A DNA stretch of 64,000 bases from NCBI GenBank assembly GCA_030848705.1, contig CM061245.1:74201564-74265563 (forward strand). The letters run 5' to 3'. The stretch comes from Heracleum sosnowskyi. Lineage: Eukaryota; Streptophyta; Magnoliopsida; Apiales; Apiaceae. Position numbers and translations under genes: made by a program. Shown piece after piece: positions 40,425 to 53,166 of the stretch; within the stretch, counting starts at the first letter, position 1; every line of letters begins with the position of its first letter. Below the pieces are notes generated by a model, which did no database searches, was not told the DNA's origin, and saw only the letters and a list, made by a program, of their open reading frames with translations.

Positions 40425-41243
40425 AAATTATATATATATTTATCTGTACCGTTAAACAATATAGCTTATATTTATTTTAAACACATATCAAACCTCTTTT
40501 AACCTATTCTTAAAACACTTGTTCTTAATTCTTAATACATACAACCTACAACATGTATCATCAATCGATATAAGAAGAAACAGTGGAGATAAGAATACGG
40601 CATTCGCCTTCTTCAGTGGCCAAATTGAAGCCTCGTTGTCTGTTATCTTCCTCAGCCCAATCTGTATTCTTTGTTTATTATTTTATGTTCCAGTTAATAT
40701 TTTAAATTTCTTATTTTATAATTTATCATATCAATTTTTATTTTTTACTTATTATTTTTTGTTCTAATTAATTTTTTTAGTTTGTTATTTTGTAAAATAC
40801 TTTTTTCTATAACATATATAATATCAATTTTTATTTTTATTTGTTATATTTTGCTCCAATTAATTTTGTTAATTTATTATTTTTTAAAATATTTTTTTTG
40901 ACGGCCATACTTAGCACGCTCGTATATACATACATATATGAAAAATAAGAAAATGCTGCGAAGGATGATTTTGGATGAACTAACATAGAATACTCCTGCG
41001 TGTTGAGGACTTTATAAGTTGAACGATGGGCCTCTAGAGAGAGAAAAGCAAGCCTAGGGTGGAATTTTGGGATATCAACTACAAAGTCAAAGAACTTATC
41101 CATTACTTGGGCCCATTTTTACTTGCTTGGGCTCCGCTGATACTATATCTAAACCGTAATTTGATTCGTCGTCACACATATGAAAACAAAAGACCACACA
41201 GTCACACACACGTGTTATGCGATGATTATTACCAGCAGCCTAC
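40425..41243. other. AT-rich intergenic DNA
   Basis: No ORF or element recognised, apart from A/T-rich repeats of ATTTTTTATTTG type near 40730-40890. Confidence 0.45.
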
Positions 41244-42073
41244 TAGGGTGAGAGCGGGTCGGATCGGTTCGGTTTTAGGTTAAAACCAAAACCGAAACCG
41301 AAATCGAATATCCTCGGTTTTAAAAATCGAAAACCGCAACCGAAACCATCGGTTCGGTTTCGGTTTTAAAATGATCGGATCGGTTACAATCGGTTCGGTT
41401 TCGGTTTTAGAACCGCCTCAAATAAACATAACAAAATAAATAAAATGACTTCAAATTTTTAAGCTTGCAAAGTTACAAATTATTTTTTCGTCCAAAATAA
41501 ACATACAAAGTTTTCGTAATAAATTATTTAAGTCCAACATGATCCGAGAATAATGAAAATTTAACATGATCTTCAAAAATATTTTCTTTGAAATGTATAT
41601 AAGACAATGTTAGAAATTCAACAATGTCGAGTCTATCTGAAGTCTTTGTATAACTAAAGAGTTTTTCCAGAAAACCAAGAAAAATCGTCACATCCAAAAA
41701 TAAAACAACATATAAAACACCTAGATATAAAAGTTTATTAAACTACATTTATTAATCAACTATTACAAATTAAAACTTCAAAAACAAGAACAAAATAGTA
41801 TAATTATTAAAAGAAATGTCAGGATCTTTATTAATCTACTCCCACTACTCATAAAATTGGTCTTGTAGAATATATAATATATTTATTTCTTTATTTTTAT
41901 TAATCGGTTCGGTTTGGACTTAAAACCGAAACCGAAACCGAAACCTCAAGAACGGTTCGGTTTTTTAATTTTCGATTTCGGTTTGGTTTCAACTCGGTTT
42001 CGGTTTTTTACGGTTCGGTTTTTATCGATTTCGGTTTGGTTTCGATTTTAATTCGGTTTTTTGCTCACCCCTA
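41244..42073. mobile_element. Non-autonomous hAT-like element with GGTTCGGTTT subterminal repeats
   Basis: The ends are TAGGGTGAG and CTCACCCCTA, and both subterminal zones are packed with GGTTCGGTTT/AAACCGAACC-type repeats, which in hAT elements are transposase binding sites. Flanking octamers CAGCCTAC and CAGTCTAG match at 6 of 8 bases, consistent with a decayed 8-bp duplication. Length 830 bp, no coding capacity. Confidence 0.72.
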
Positions 42074-43603
42074 CAGTCTAGAAGAATCAAGGGTCCTCCA
42101 TTTTAGGGCTGAACATTAGGTTCGGTTAATCGAATAACGAATCAAAATAATCGAAATAATTTGGTTTTAATTCGATTTTAAAAATATGTGTTATTTGATA
42201 TTTTGGTTATTTCAGTTTTTTTTTACCAAATTATCGAATTAATCAAAAATATAAAATATCATAAATAATATTTGACGAAATATTTTATAATTTAGAAGAT
42301 AAAGATCATATCCTCAATGATAACCTTTCCGGTTTTCAGATATTTTAATTAATATACTCTTTATCTTCTAAATTATAAAATATATCATCAAATAATTGCA
42401 TTTTACGTGGAATGGCTAAAGTCTTTATACTTATTTACGTCAAAATATCATTGTCTATTCAAAGTCTTCGTTCTAATAATGTTGTTAATATATTCTCTAT
42501 ATATGTAAATCTCAAGCGGATTATAAATCAATAGTTTGAGTATGGTTTTCTTCTTTTGTCATTTAATATTCAAATATGTCACTTTCTCTTTTATATAATT
42601 TTGTGAAGAGACTTTCCTTTACTTTAATGGTGATTAGTTGGATGGAAATATTGCTGTTATCATTATTCAAAATTAAAATATTTAAAAATTAACTCAGTTG
42701 CTTAACTTCGCAAAACACTTTTCAAGAACATTGACTATCACTTAATTTTGTCTGCTAGGAGTAAATACAAAAACAAAACAGAATTTAATAATTTCTGCAA
42801 AAAGTGGACATATAAAATGTATACAATATTTGTTAGAGTTAATGGTTTATTTTTCCGGATCCATTATCGCAAAAGTCAAATCACACGCCGTGCTGTTTTC
42901 ATTTAACAAAATTGTAAAAGTTTGAACAATATCATTATCAAGTTTCAAGTTTTCAAATGTATAATATTTCAGTTGTTAACTTAGAGCTCGTTTGGGTAAA
43001 TTTAAAATTATTCTTTATAACTTAAAGTTGCTAAAAATAATAAGTAAAAAATAAAAATTATCTGTTTGGGTAATTTTATATTACGAATAATTTATTAATT
43101 ATTAAAAATATAAAAATAAAAATACATTTGTTAAATAATACATTTGAATGATAATATTAACTTTTACTAAATAAAATCACGAAAATAAAATAAGTTGTTC
43201 AAAAATATTTTAAGCAGGAGCCAAACAACCACTTACTCTATCTAATTATATCCTATATAAAATTGGTGTAAAGGAGTTCATGTGGTATGGTTAACCGTCA
43301 TTTCAAAAATATTAGTTTTTATATTTTTAAATAATGTTAAATAAGAATTAAAATATTATTAATTTGTACACCTTAATTTACAAATTATGAGAACGGTTTC
43401 TAAAAATTATATAATTGGTAAAGGCCTTTATCGAATTTGATCGTCAAGGTAGATGTGTTATTTAAAAAGTATTAATAATAAATATACTTTTAAATAATAT
43501 TAAGAAGATATTAAAAATATTATTAAATTGTACCTCTTATTTCAAAATTTATGAAAATAATTTATAAGTATTATTTAGGAAGTTTTTAAAGAAAAAAAAT
43601 CAA
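42074..43603. other. AT-rich intergenic DNA with TE fragments
   Basis: A GGTTCGGTTAATCG stretch near 42120 may be another hAT fragment. At about 42985-43235 GAGCTCGTTTGGG and, 240 bp on, AGCCAAACAACC form weak inverted ends of a possible MITE. No gene is seen. Confidence 0.35.
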
Positions 43604-43789
43604 TCAATATACTTATATAAAGGAGAAGACGGGGGCGGTGAGGTGGCGGCTCTCAAATCACTCCATTCTATTTTTCTAATTTCCTCAATTTTTCACAATT
43701 TTTAATGTTAATAATTACAACTTCCTTTATTATTTTCGATTTTGTAGGATCTTAACTTGATATAACTTTCTTTTATTATTTTCAAACTT

Positions 43790-45400
43790 GATAGAACTTT
43801 CTTTGATTGGTGAGGTGGCGGCTCTCAAATCTCTTCGTTCTATTTTTCTAATTTTTTCAATTTTTCACAATTTTTAATGTTAATAATTACAACTTCCTTT
43901 ATTATTTTCGATTTTGTAGGCTCTTAACTTGATATAACTTTATTTTATTATTTTCAAACTTGATAGAACTTTCTTTGATTTAGAAAATTAAAACTTTCTT
44001 ATTATTTTCGAATTTGTAGGCTTGATAGAACTTTCTTTTATTATTTTCAAACATGATAAAACTTTCTTTGATTTAGAAAATTACAATTTGCTTATTATTT
44101 TCGAATTTGTAGGCTCTTATGTTAATAATTGCAATTTTCTCTTTTTTTTTATTATTTTCAAACTTGATAGAACTTTTTTTGATTTAGAAAATTACAACTT
44201 CCTTATTATTTTCGAATTTGTAGACTCTTATGTTAATAATTGCAATTTTCTCTTTTATTATTTTCAATCTTGATAGAACTTTCTTTTATTATTTTCAAAC
44301 TTGATAGAACTTTCTTTGATTTAGAAAATTACAACTTCCTTATTATTTTCAAATTTGTAAGCTCTTATGTTAATAATTGCAATTTTCTCTTTTATTATTT
44401 TCAATCTTGATAGAACTTTCTTTTATTATCTTCAAACTTGATAGAACTTTCTTTGATTTAGAAAATTACAACTTTCTTATTATTCTCGAATTTGTATGAT
44501 CTTATATTTTTCACAATTTTTAATATTAATAATTACAACTTCCTTTATTATTTTCGATTTTGTAGGCTCTTAACTTGACATAACTTTCTTTTATTATTTT
44601 CAAAATTTATAGAACTTTCTTTGATTTAGAAAATTAAAAATTCCTTATTATTTTCGAATTTGTAGCCTTGATAGAACTTTCTTTTATTATTTTCAAACTT
44701 GATAGAACTTTCTTTGATTTAGAAAATTACAACTTCCTTATTATTTTCAAATTTATAGGCTCTTATGTTAATAATTGCAATTTTCTCTTTTATTATTTTC
44801 AATCTTGATAGAACTTTCTTTTATTATTTTCAAACCTGATAGAACTTTCTTTGATTTAGAAAATTACAACTTTCTTATTATTCTCGAATTTGTATGATCT
44901 TATATTTTTCATAATTTTTAATATTAATAATTACAACTTCCTTTATTATTTTCTATTTTGCAAGCTCTTAACTTAATAGAACTTTCTTTTATTATTTTCA
45001 AAATTTATAGAACTTTCTTTGATTTAGAAAATTAAAAATTCATTATTATTTTCGAATTTGTAGGCTTGATAGAACTTTCTTTTATTATTTTCAAATATTA
45101 TAGAACTTTCTTTGATTTAGAAAATTACAACTTCCTTATTATTTTCGAATTTGTAGGCTCTTATGTTAATAATTGGAATTTTCTCTTTTATTATTTTCAA
45201 TCTTGATAGAACTTTCTTTTATTATTTTCAAACTTGATAGAACTTTCTTTGATTTAGAAAATTACAACTTCCTTATTATTTTTGAATTTGTAAGATCTTA
45301 TGTTAATAATTGCAATTTTCTCTTTAATTATTTTCAAACTTGATAGAACTTTGTTTTATTATTTCCAAACTTGATAGAACTTTTCTTTTATAATACTTTT
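43790..45400 (+). repeat. 137-bp tandem array with ~398-bp higher-order unit inside the Helitron
   Basis: A unit containing GATAGAACTTTCTTT, GATTTAGAAAATTACAA and CTCTTATGTTAATAATTG recurs with period 137 bp (GATTTAGAAAATTACAA starts at 44181, 44318 and 44455, then at 44716 and 44853, and at 45115 and 45251). A variant block with TATGATCTTATATTTTTCA returns after 398 bp (44488 and 44886), showing a higher-order period. Confidence 0.8.
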
Positions 45401-45542
45401 TGACTTTTAAACAGAATGGATTTTCATGTTATTCACCTTACAAACACCTATAAATTAAAGGCCATTCATAACAAAAAATCTACACCGGAACTTTTTTACA
45501 TAGTTTCAAATTTTTACAACCATATTTACAATCAATACAACT

Positions 45543-46150
45543 ATGGCCTACACCATGTTGGATGCTTTGAACGACAACAACTATACCTGGATGATAAGAG
45601 TACGAGTGTGTAGAATGTGGGAATCTGTCAATCCAAATACTGAAGAACTGATCAGTCTTGACATGATTTTGATCGATGAAAATGTTAATAAATCAATATA
45701 CTTATAACTTATTAGTTTGTCAAATTGTATGATGTTATTAACTTTTCTAAGATATGTTGTATGACAGGAAAATTTGATCCATGCTACGATGCCGAAAATT
45801 ATGGTCTCTCGGTTCAAAAATCTTTTAGAGGAAGGCTCTGTGTACAACATCAAAAATCTGAAAGTTGTTTTAAGTACAGGGAAATATTGACCACTATCAC
45901 ATGGATCTAAATTGCTCTTATTTTCAAAATTGATAGAACTTTTTTTTATTATTTTCTTTTTTATTATATTAATATTTTTTGTTGTTTCAAGTACAGGAAA
46001 ATATAGACCACTATCACATAGGTCTAAATTGTTCTTCATACACGTAATGTCGCCTAAGAGATTGGAAGAAGGCATAACATATCACTGCACGGATTTCAGT
46101 TCATATATCCGGATATGATTGATGCACGTATTAATGACACTAACATACTC
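45543..46150 (+). pseudogene. RPA70-like single-strand DNA-binding protein fragment
   Basis: An exon at about 45543-45683 has LNDNNYTWMIRVRVCRMWESVNP and SLDMILIDE, the signature of the N-terminal OB fold of plant replication protein A 70-kDa-like proteins carried by Helitrons. After an acceptor (ATGACAG, 45767) a second exon gives MVSRFKNLLEEGSVYNIKNLKVV and STGKY, then an in-frame TGA (45888-45890). A second partial copy of the STGKY-PLSH block follows at about 45980-46150 without that stop but with a frameshift. RPA-like proteins bind single-stranded DNA; here the gene is clearly broken. Confidence 0.7.
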
Positions 46151-46295
46151 TCAGGTATTTTCATGCAGTAATATATATAAGTAATAATATTATATAAGTT
46201 AAAATTCAAACTATCACGTTCTAATATTATCTTTTCTAATAATACTATAAATATAAGTAATATTATATGTTTATATTGATTTTATCAATATAATT

Positions 46296-46334
<39 letters not shown>

Positions 46335-46561
46335 TGGCAATGGTATTGGTCCAAGAAAATAAAAAATCAAACTCTATAAACAAAAGAAATATGTAAATAA
46401 TTTATAATATTACTTACCCAAATGCAAATTTTACAAAATATATTTTATTTGATAATTTATATAATTTTGTAGATATTTATTTTATAAATTTTGATTTAAT
46501 ATTTTTTTTTCTTAAAAAAATATATTCTAACGCCGCTGCGAAGCGCGGCTTAGTAACCTAG

Positions 46562-47043
46562 TTAATTATATAAAGCATAATAAAGTTATTGAGTAAAGAA
46601 ATATGAAATATAACATTTAATAATTTTAAAATTAGAAAAACATGAAATTTCACTAAAAAAAATACAATAATAAAAAATAATAAAATTATGTTAATATAAT
46701 AAGTATCAAGTTTGCACACACTATTTTACAATTCTTCCAAAAAAATTGAAAACATATAATTTAATATAAAAAAATTATGAATTATATTTATAAAGCATCC
46801 CGTGCATTGCACAAGTATAAATCTATTTTAATATAGATTACTTATTTGTTTAGTAGAGTTAAGGCACGTGAATATACTTTTTTTAAAATTTCCAATTTTA
46901 TATTTATTTGATAAAATTTTATTTGAGATTAGATAAAGTATTAGCGTCCCTTAAAATAATATTTTTCATGTTTTTTTTTTAAATTAGAGATAGATTTATA
47001 GTCCTTTCTAAAAATTTGTTGAATTATAATCCTTTCATTATAA
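46562..47043. other. AT-rich spacer with a possible Helitron 3'-end remnant
   Basis: A GTGCA/TGCAC hairpin at 46802-46812 followed by AAGTATAAATCTAT looks like a decayed Helitron 3' end (CTAG changed to CTAT). Nothing else is recognised. Confidence 0.35.
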
Positions 47044-47402
47044 TTACTTTAATAAATCGCGCTTCGCAGCGGTTTCGTAATGATTTTTTAAAAAAATTCT
47101 AAAAATTATTTTAAAAAATATGTTCTAGATAAAATATTATTTTTAATATAAAATTAAGATTTATTTAGAATTATCCATTTCATCTTGGCCATTTACCGAA
47201 GATTTGAATAAATAAAGAAAGGATAATAATTTAATATTTTTCATTAGTTTAATATTATGTTAAATATTAGTATATTTATCATCATTGTTATTTTTCTCAA
47301 AATTCATATTTCAACTTCTCTTTTAAAATACATAATATAACATCAACATTTAATTTTAGTATATAATATGCACTTTCTAATGGATCTCTCTCGTTAAACA
47401 TG

Positions 47403-48476
47403 TGTTATTCCCAAACAATGAATTAAGATTGTAGAAGGGGGGTGGGGGGTTGAATACAATCTTTAAAAATTCTTTAGTTCTTGACATTAGAGATATGAAA
47501 GTAAATTCAAGAACAGAAAAATAAACAAGATAAGATAACACAAGAATTAAAAATTCAGGTGGATTGATTTATCCACCTGAGAGATTTTTATTTGAAGAAA
47601 TCTCTGTGATGTTTATGAATAAACACACAGTTGCATACACACTATTCTAGCTTCATCAATTTACAAAGGATATTGTTTTGAGCTCTCTAAATTGCCTAAC
47701 TGATTTCTCAAGTTCTAGAATAATGCTACACTTGGTTATATATCCCAAGTTTACAAGATATTTCGAACAGTCAATAATACAAAAAGTAAATATGTTCAAG
47801 ATCCTTGTTTCTCCATTCTGAGTAATGGTCCATGTGTTGGTAGCTTGCCCTTCTTGGCTGATTGTCTTTTATAGAAATGCTACTTTTGACTAGACAAAAC
47901 AGAATGCTTCTTCTTCTCATGAGTTTACCAGAAATGTTGGTTTCCATGCTCTGTGTAGTCTGTCAACCCATGTGCACTGTCTGAACTGTCCCTTTCACAA
48001 AGTACACTATGTATCCGTAGAAGCTATTTGAGTTGTATCCGTTGAGAGTATCTTGATCACATCCGTAGACAGCTAGTACTGCTATCCGTAGATAGTACAT
48101 TGTCCACATCCGTAGAAGGCCAATGATGCTATCCGTTGACAGTCAATTTCACTTATGTAAAATTACAAGGCATAGACTATTTACAATTAGCCTCCCTATT
48201 TTGCATATCCATTAATAATCAACATGACTTATTTAGCCTAAAAACTAATACTTCAACTTCAACATCAGGATTACAAATCAGGAATACACATCAGGATTGC
48301 ATCTCAGGATTGTACATCAGGATTACACAAGCATGTTATATTGAGTCTTATCCGTAGATAAGCTACCCTTCTACGGATACTGCAAAAGCATGTTATCCGT
48401 TGAAGACTACATTTTACTTATACAATTTTCACTAGGTTAATCTAGTTATCATCAAGAAACAACATAGTTCCCAACA
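47403..48476 (-). repeat. 3' LTR of element 2
   Basis: On the minus strand it starts TGTTGGGAACT and ends GGGAATAACA. It has a phased ATCCGT array at 48013-48136, a second group at 48350-48400, and a C tract (G on the plus strand, 47437-47449) 34 bp from its end. Confidence 0.95.
48013..48136. promoter_or_regulatory. ATCCGT array with 24-bp phase in the LTR of element 2
   Basis: ATCCGT starts at 48013, 48037, 48061, 48084, 48108 and 48131: steps of 24, 24, 23, 24 and 23 bp. The motif extends to ATCCGT(A/T)GA. Spacers are unlike each other. Three more sites (48350, 48373 reversed, 48395) follow with 22-23 bp steps. The other LTR has the same array at 59403, 59427, 59451, 59474, 59498 and 59521. 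A protein-binding role is inferred. Confidence 0.75.
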
Positions 48477-48490
48477 ATCTCCCCCAATTT
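48477..48490 (-). other. Polypurine tract of element 2
   Basis: The minus-strand sequence is AAATTGGGGGAGAT, identical to that of element 1, directly before the LTR. Confidence 0.92.
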
Positions 48491-48914
48491 ATGTCTGGTT
48501 GAGAATCAGACATAAATTAAGAGTCTTAATGATAACAAAACGACTCCTAATCAATAAACAGTAAGCAGTAAAAATTGTATTAAGCTACATTATTTGAAAT
48601 GCTGAAGAGTTGAGAAATGTACATAGAGAGTGCTCCTATAGGCTGAGCAAATTTAATTCTTTTTCTTCTCTCTTGTAAGTTGAACCTTCTTCTTTCCTTG
48701 CCTGGCATAGTTGATTTCAATTTGCTCCTGAAGCTTTCTGTAGAAGGTGTCTTCTTCAACTATCTTTGGATCTAGCTTGGATTGCAACCACCTAAGGTAT
48801 TGAGAATTAGCCTTACTTAGACAGTTGGTCCTCTAGCCTAAAGAATCTTCTACATCCCTCATTATCTCTGAACTCCATCATCCAGTAAAGTTGGAGGTGG
48901 ATTCTTTGACCATT

Positions 48915-51900
48915 TTATGGGATCTTCAATTTCCTTGGTAAGCTTTCAGGTTGATTCCAACTAGCTCTTATCCCTTCAATCTTCCTCATCACTAGGCTCC
49001 TTGCAGTTGGAGAAAATCCTTTTGAGCTCTTGAAGCTTGAAAAAACTTTGATCAATGTGGGATATCCTTCATTCAGAATTCTCTGCAAGGGCCATGTCCT
49101 TTCTACTCCACCCTTGTAGACAAACACCAATCTTTCTGGCAGATTCTTGTGCTTGTCAATGCCCCTTACTTCAATAATTTCATTCAGGAAGAGATCCAAT
49201 GTTGTAAACTCTTGTATGTCAGCAATGTAAATAAAATCAGCTTTGTCTTCTATTGGCTTGACAACTTGAGGTACAATTTGAAGTTTGATTGGCCCCTTTG
49301 GAGTTTTCTTCTTTGATTCCCTTGCTCTTTTCTTCCTTTCAGCTTCTAAGATAATTTTTGGGAATACCAAATTTTCAGACTCCATGGGCTCTTCCTTGGG
49401 CTCTACTAGGGTGCTTGAGGATTTGATGATATCATCAATTGTGAAGGTTCTTCTCTTTGGTTTCTCAATCTCCTCTTGTTTTTCTGGAGAGACAGGCCTT
49501 TTGGATTTGAATTGTATCCTCATGGCAATAGGATTTGTCTTAGGCACTGTCTTCCCTTTGTTTAATTTTCTTTTAGTATGGGCCTCTTCCTCTACAGCCT
49601 TACTACTATCTTCTTCCATCTCCCTCATCAATTCTTGGGCCAGTCTAGTCTGCTTATCAGGAGTAGACTCATATCCCTCAGGATTGGCTTCTTTTGGAAG
49701 TCTAGCTATCTCCTCCCTTTTAGATTCTACAAACCTGGGATGACTGATTGTTATATGAATTGGCTTTTCATTCCTGATGGTTACAACCATACCATGTCTG
49801 AGTTCCACATCTCTGGTCTCCTTGAATGCTTTGATGTCTTTGCCCAAGAGTTTCTTAGCATCTGGCTTGGGAAGTGGAAAATCCACTTGGAGTTTATTCT
49901 TGCCATGTTTCTTGGTTGGAGAACCAAACCTACCACTACATATGCCTTCACACTCCTTGTAGAGAGATGGCTCAGCATCATAGAAACTTTTTGGGAGCTC
50001 AACCTCAGGAGTAAGAACTTTGAGAATTATAGTAGTAGTGACAGGTTTTGTAGTTGTGAAGGGCGTTGAAGTCACAGCTTTAAAGATTGATTCTTTGATC
50101 AACCTTTCTGTGTTGAGAATTCTTTGCTCTATGGCTTCATTGGCTTTAGATACCCAGGTTACCAGGTTGATTGCATCATATTTGACTTCTGTGTCAAACA
50201 ACCAACCTGGTAATTGGTATGCTTCCTGAGGTTGAAGGGCCTTCACCACCTCCTTCACCACCATCTGAGTCTTCTTCCAGGTCTTCAGAGTCTTCATCAT
50301 ACTCAAAACCTTTACCATCTCTTGGAGGCAGATTGGTGATTGTTTCTTTTGCCCTAGACATTGATTCAGTAGTGTGTACCAAATTCAACATCTTTTCTGC
50401 CTCCACATTGCCCTGTCCAGCCAAGACTTGATAGGATGGATCAAGATGAGTAAATGTCTCAGCATTCAGGTTGACTTGATCCAACTCATGTTGATATTTA
50501 AGTTGGAACAACCTCTCCCTGTCTGCATCACTAACATCCATTAACTCGCAATGGCTGAGTCTTCCACCATTATTCCTCATGTACCTGCTTTTCTCTCATT
50601 TTTTCTCTTTTCTTGCATTAGGGACTCCCCCTGGCTCACACCCCTCAAACCCTCACCTTCACCTACTAAGGTGGAACTCTCATTTATCACTTTTATCAGA
50701 CTGGAATAAATAGTCTGTCCCTCTTTCTCTCCCTCTCCTTTTGCCTGGCTGCAATCCAGCCCCTCACTCTCAGTAGTTTCACTCCCTTCCCTCAGTCCTA
50801 AGAGTGTTTGAACTACTACTAACTCATCCACACTTGAAGTTGTAATATTTGAAGTTTGAAGTGCAAGTGTGGAAGGAGTATCCGTAGAGGTAGTAGAACT
50901 ATATGTCAACGGATAGCTGATTTGAGGCATATCCGTAGACAGACAAACACCCATCAACGGATGAGAGATATTCATAGATGAAGAAAAAGAATTAACTTTT
51001 GAAATTGAGACTATGGCTGAATCTGGGGAGATTGATTTTAAATTGAGAGCCACAGATGGAGCCAAAGCCTTAGAAATGATAGATTGGTGGTCCAACAAAT
51101 CGCCAAGAAGATGATGGCCACCAATTTCAGAGCGGGGCTTCTCCAAGAAGGTTAAAGATGGAGAATCAGGAATGGATGTGTGAATCATGTCCACATCCAA
51201 AGAGAGAGTAGGTGAGCTTGGGATTTCTGTGTCAGTTTGAATGAGTAGAGAATGGGGTTGTGACTCCACATTTACTGAAGCCACATCAAACTGAATTTGT
51301 GATGGTACCATTGGCACTGTGTGTGATCCCTGTGCAACTCTAGATGTTTTAGACCTCTTTCTCCTTTCATAGGACTTGGTTGTATCTGTAGGGCTTCTGG
51401 TGTCCCTATCCTTCTTGTGTTGTGTCCCTGGTTGGGGACTATTTTCAATAGCAACATCCTTTTGGGATGATGCTACTAGGGATGTGATAACTTCATTTTC
51501 AACCACTGTATCTTTTTGAGAAGATACAGGGTGGCTTGGCTGGGACACACTAATCTCACCCTACTTATTCTTGGGGTTTCTTTGATGTTCACCCCTTCAC
51601 TCACCACTTACTACCACCTTCACACTCCCCTCAAGGGTTTTGGTAGTTTTTACAACAGGTGCCTTTTGAAAGACACCTGAGGTTGGCTTTCTGGATTTGG
51701 ATTTTGGAATTTTAGAGGTGGCCACTTGGGTAGAAGGCTGTTGGACAGTTCTAGCCTCCATGGTGGCACTTGAAATCAAAGAAATGACAATGGAGGAAGG
51801 TACAATTGAGAAAATTACCTGACTTACCTGTGCCTCCTGAGCTGCATTGAAAATTGGTGGATACACCAATTGTACCTCCTTTTTGTGGTTCAGCCTATTC

Positions 51901-52622
51901 AAGTCCTCAAGAACTCTCTTATTTTGAACCCAACAATCTTTGGAGTTTGCAGGGAATTGGATCACCAGGTTATTCTCTACATGGTTAGCTAGCAACATGA
52001 TGAATCTAGCATAGTATACATTCTTACTTCTAGATGCTTTTTTCCCTAGTTTAGCACCAAGTTCAAAAAGAATCAAGGACCCTAGGTTATAATAGCTATC
52101 AGTCAAAAGCATGTAAGCAATGTCAAGCATAGAAAGTGTAACTGCATCATAGTTGCTAATTTTACCAGAGAAAACCTTAAGAATGACATCAAAGAAAAAG
52201 CTCCATTCTTTGACCATACCTCTTCTCTGAATCTTACTTCAATTACCCGTAGGCAAAGCATAGTTAATCGAATTCAGCATGTTAACAATATCAGTGTCAC
52301 TATGCTTTTCTAACCTATTGTTTTCAGGCAAATTCAAGAAAGCAGTAATGACATCACTATTTATCACATATTCATTACCTTGAAGAACGAAGGTGATAGT
52401 AGCATTGACAGAATCAAACACAGCTGATTCCCATATGGCTACAATCACCTCGAAGTATAGTTTGGGGGCTTCGAACATTACCTTTGAGAGCTTGCAGTTC
52501 TGGAGAAACCTCATCATAGTGTGATATGATGCGTTCTTCTCATCGAAGTCCACCGGTGCTGTGAAGTTGTTCTTCTCATATGTGAAACCAGTGAGAGACA
52601 TAGTCTTGTTGGTTGGTGTCAT
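48915..52622 (-). pseudogene. Envelope-like region of element 2, in several broken pieces
   Basis: Minus-strand ORFs 52622-52239, 52217-51597, 51548-50577, 50580-50194 and 50318-48915 follow one another with stops or frame changes, the remains of one or two long proteins. The first two carry the same accessory domain as ORF A of element 1 (YVINSDVITAFLNLPE; VKEWSFFFDVILKVFSGK; LGKK). The third is Ser/Thr/Pro-rich, with the motif cluster at 50880-50962. The last (467 codons) is Lys/Glu-rich with a folded C-terminal part (EFTTLDLFLNEIIEVRGI; LPERLVFVYKGG). No enzyme motif or membrane segment is evident. The domain order parallels element 1; the function is unknown. Confidence 0.7.
50880..50962. 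repeat. ATCCGT/ACGGAT cluster in the envelope-like region of element 2
   Basis: Cores start at 50880 and 50931 (ATCCGT) and at 50909 and 50957 (ACGGAT), with steps of 29, 22 and 26 bp and alternating orientation. Translated on the minus strand they give HPLMG and STD peptides, the same peptides as the gag cluster, because the underlying DNA is the same. Confidence 0.65.
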
Positions 52623-53166
52623 TGATGTTAAGCTTGGAATTACAAAGAGAGATTTTTGCTTTGAGAGAGAAGATGAGTTCTTGCCTTAGTGAATTTTGGA
52701 AAATGATAGAAAATGATTAACTGTGAGTAAAAATCAATTTATACTCCCCTAAAATAATTCACTAAGAAAATCAGAATAATTGAAAGAAATAATCTGATTG
52801 GGCAAGAAAATAACCGTTTAAAAGTAATGAATTTAAAAAGTAAATCCACGAATTTACTGCAATTATATACACGTACTGTACGCATGTAACTATGGATATG
52901 ATTGTGACTTTACCGGTTACGATTAAAACTACACTATCTACAGATATGATTTTACCTTTTGAGATTCGACATCCGTAGAGGAGTAAAAAGCAATATCCGT
53001 AGACGTAGAGAAAATCCAGTGTCAAAAATGACCATCAATGGATAAGGATATCCGTAGGGGGAGAAATTTTGACTTAGACAAAATTCTTCTTTTTCAGAGA
53101 GTTTTAATTCTCGTGAAAATCATGTTGAAACGGGTTTCATTACAAATTATCAGACATTTAAATAAA
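52623..53166. promoter_or_regulatory. Gap between pol and envelope-like region of element 2, with motif cluster
   Basis: No credible ORF. ATCCGT cores at 52971, 52995 and 53050 and decayed relatives at about 52892, 52940 and 53038 lie here. It is the positional equivalent of 6840-8166 in element 1, but shorter and without the small acidic ORF. Confidence 0.5.

Larger units (their letters stand above)
43604..46561 (+). mobile_element. Helitron with tandem array and RPA-like gene fragment
   Basis: The 5' end starts TC after an A (43603), followed by AATATACTTATATAAAGG. The 3' end has a GCCGC/GCGGC hairpin (46532-46549), then 12 bases ending CTAG, then T (46562). This is the canonical TC...hairpin-CTAG structure with insertion between A and T. 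The same terminal sequences recur in the two minus-strand relatives at 47044-64000. No Rep/helicase is present, so it is non-autonomous. Confidence 0.8.

Noticed and set aside
40519..40767. 82-residue ORF with hydrophobic C-terminus
   Set aside because: The hydrophobic part reflects T-rich DNA; no homologous motif, no gene context.
46291..46332. TA microsatellite as a regulatory element
   Set aside because: A simple (TA)n run in AT-rich Helitron DNA; nothing supports a function.
48013..48136. CRISPR-like regularly spaced repeats
   Set aside because: The conserved part is only about 9 bp, the spacers are 14-15 bp, the DNA is eukaryotic and the array lies inside LTRs.
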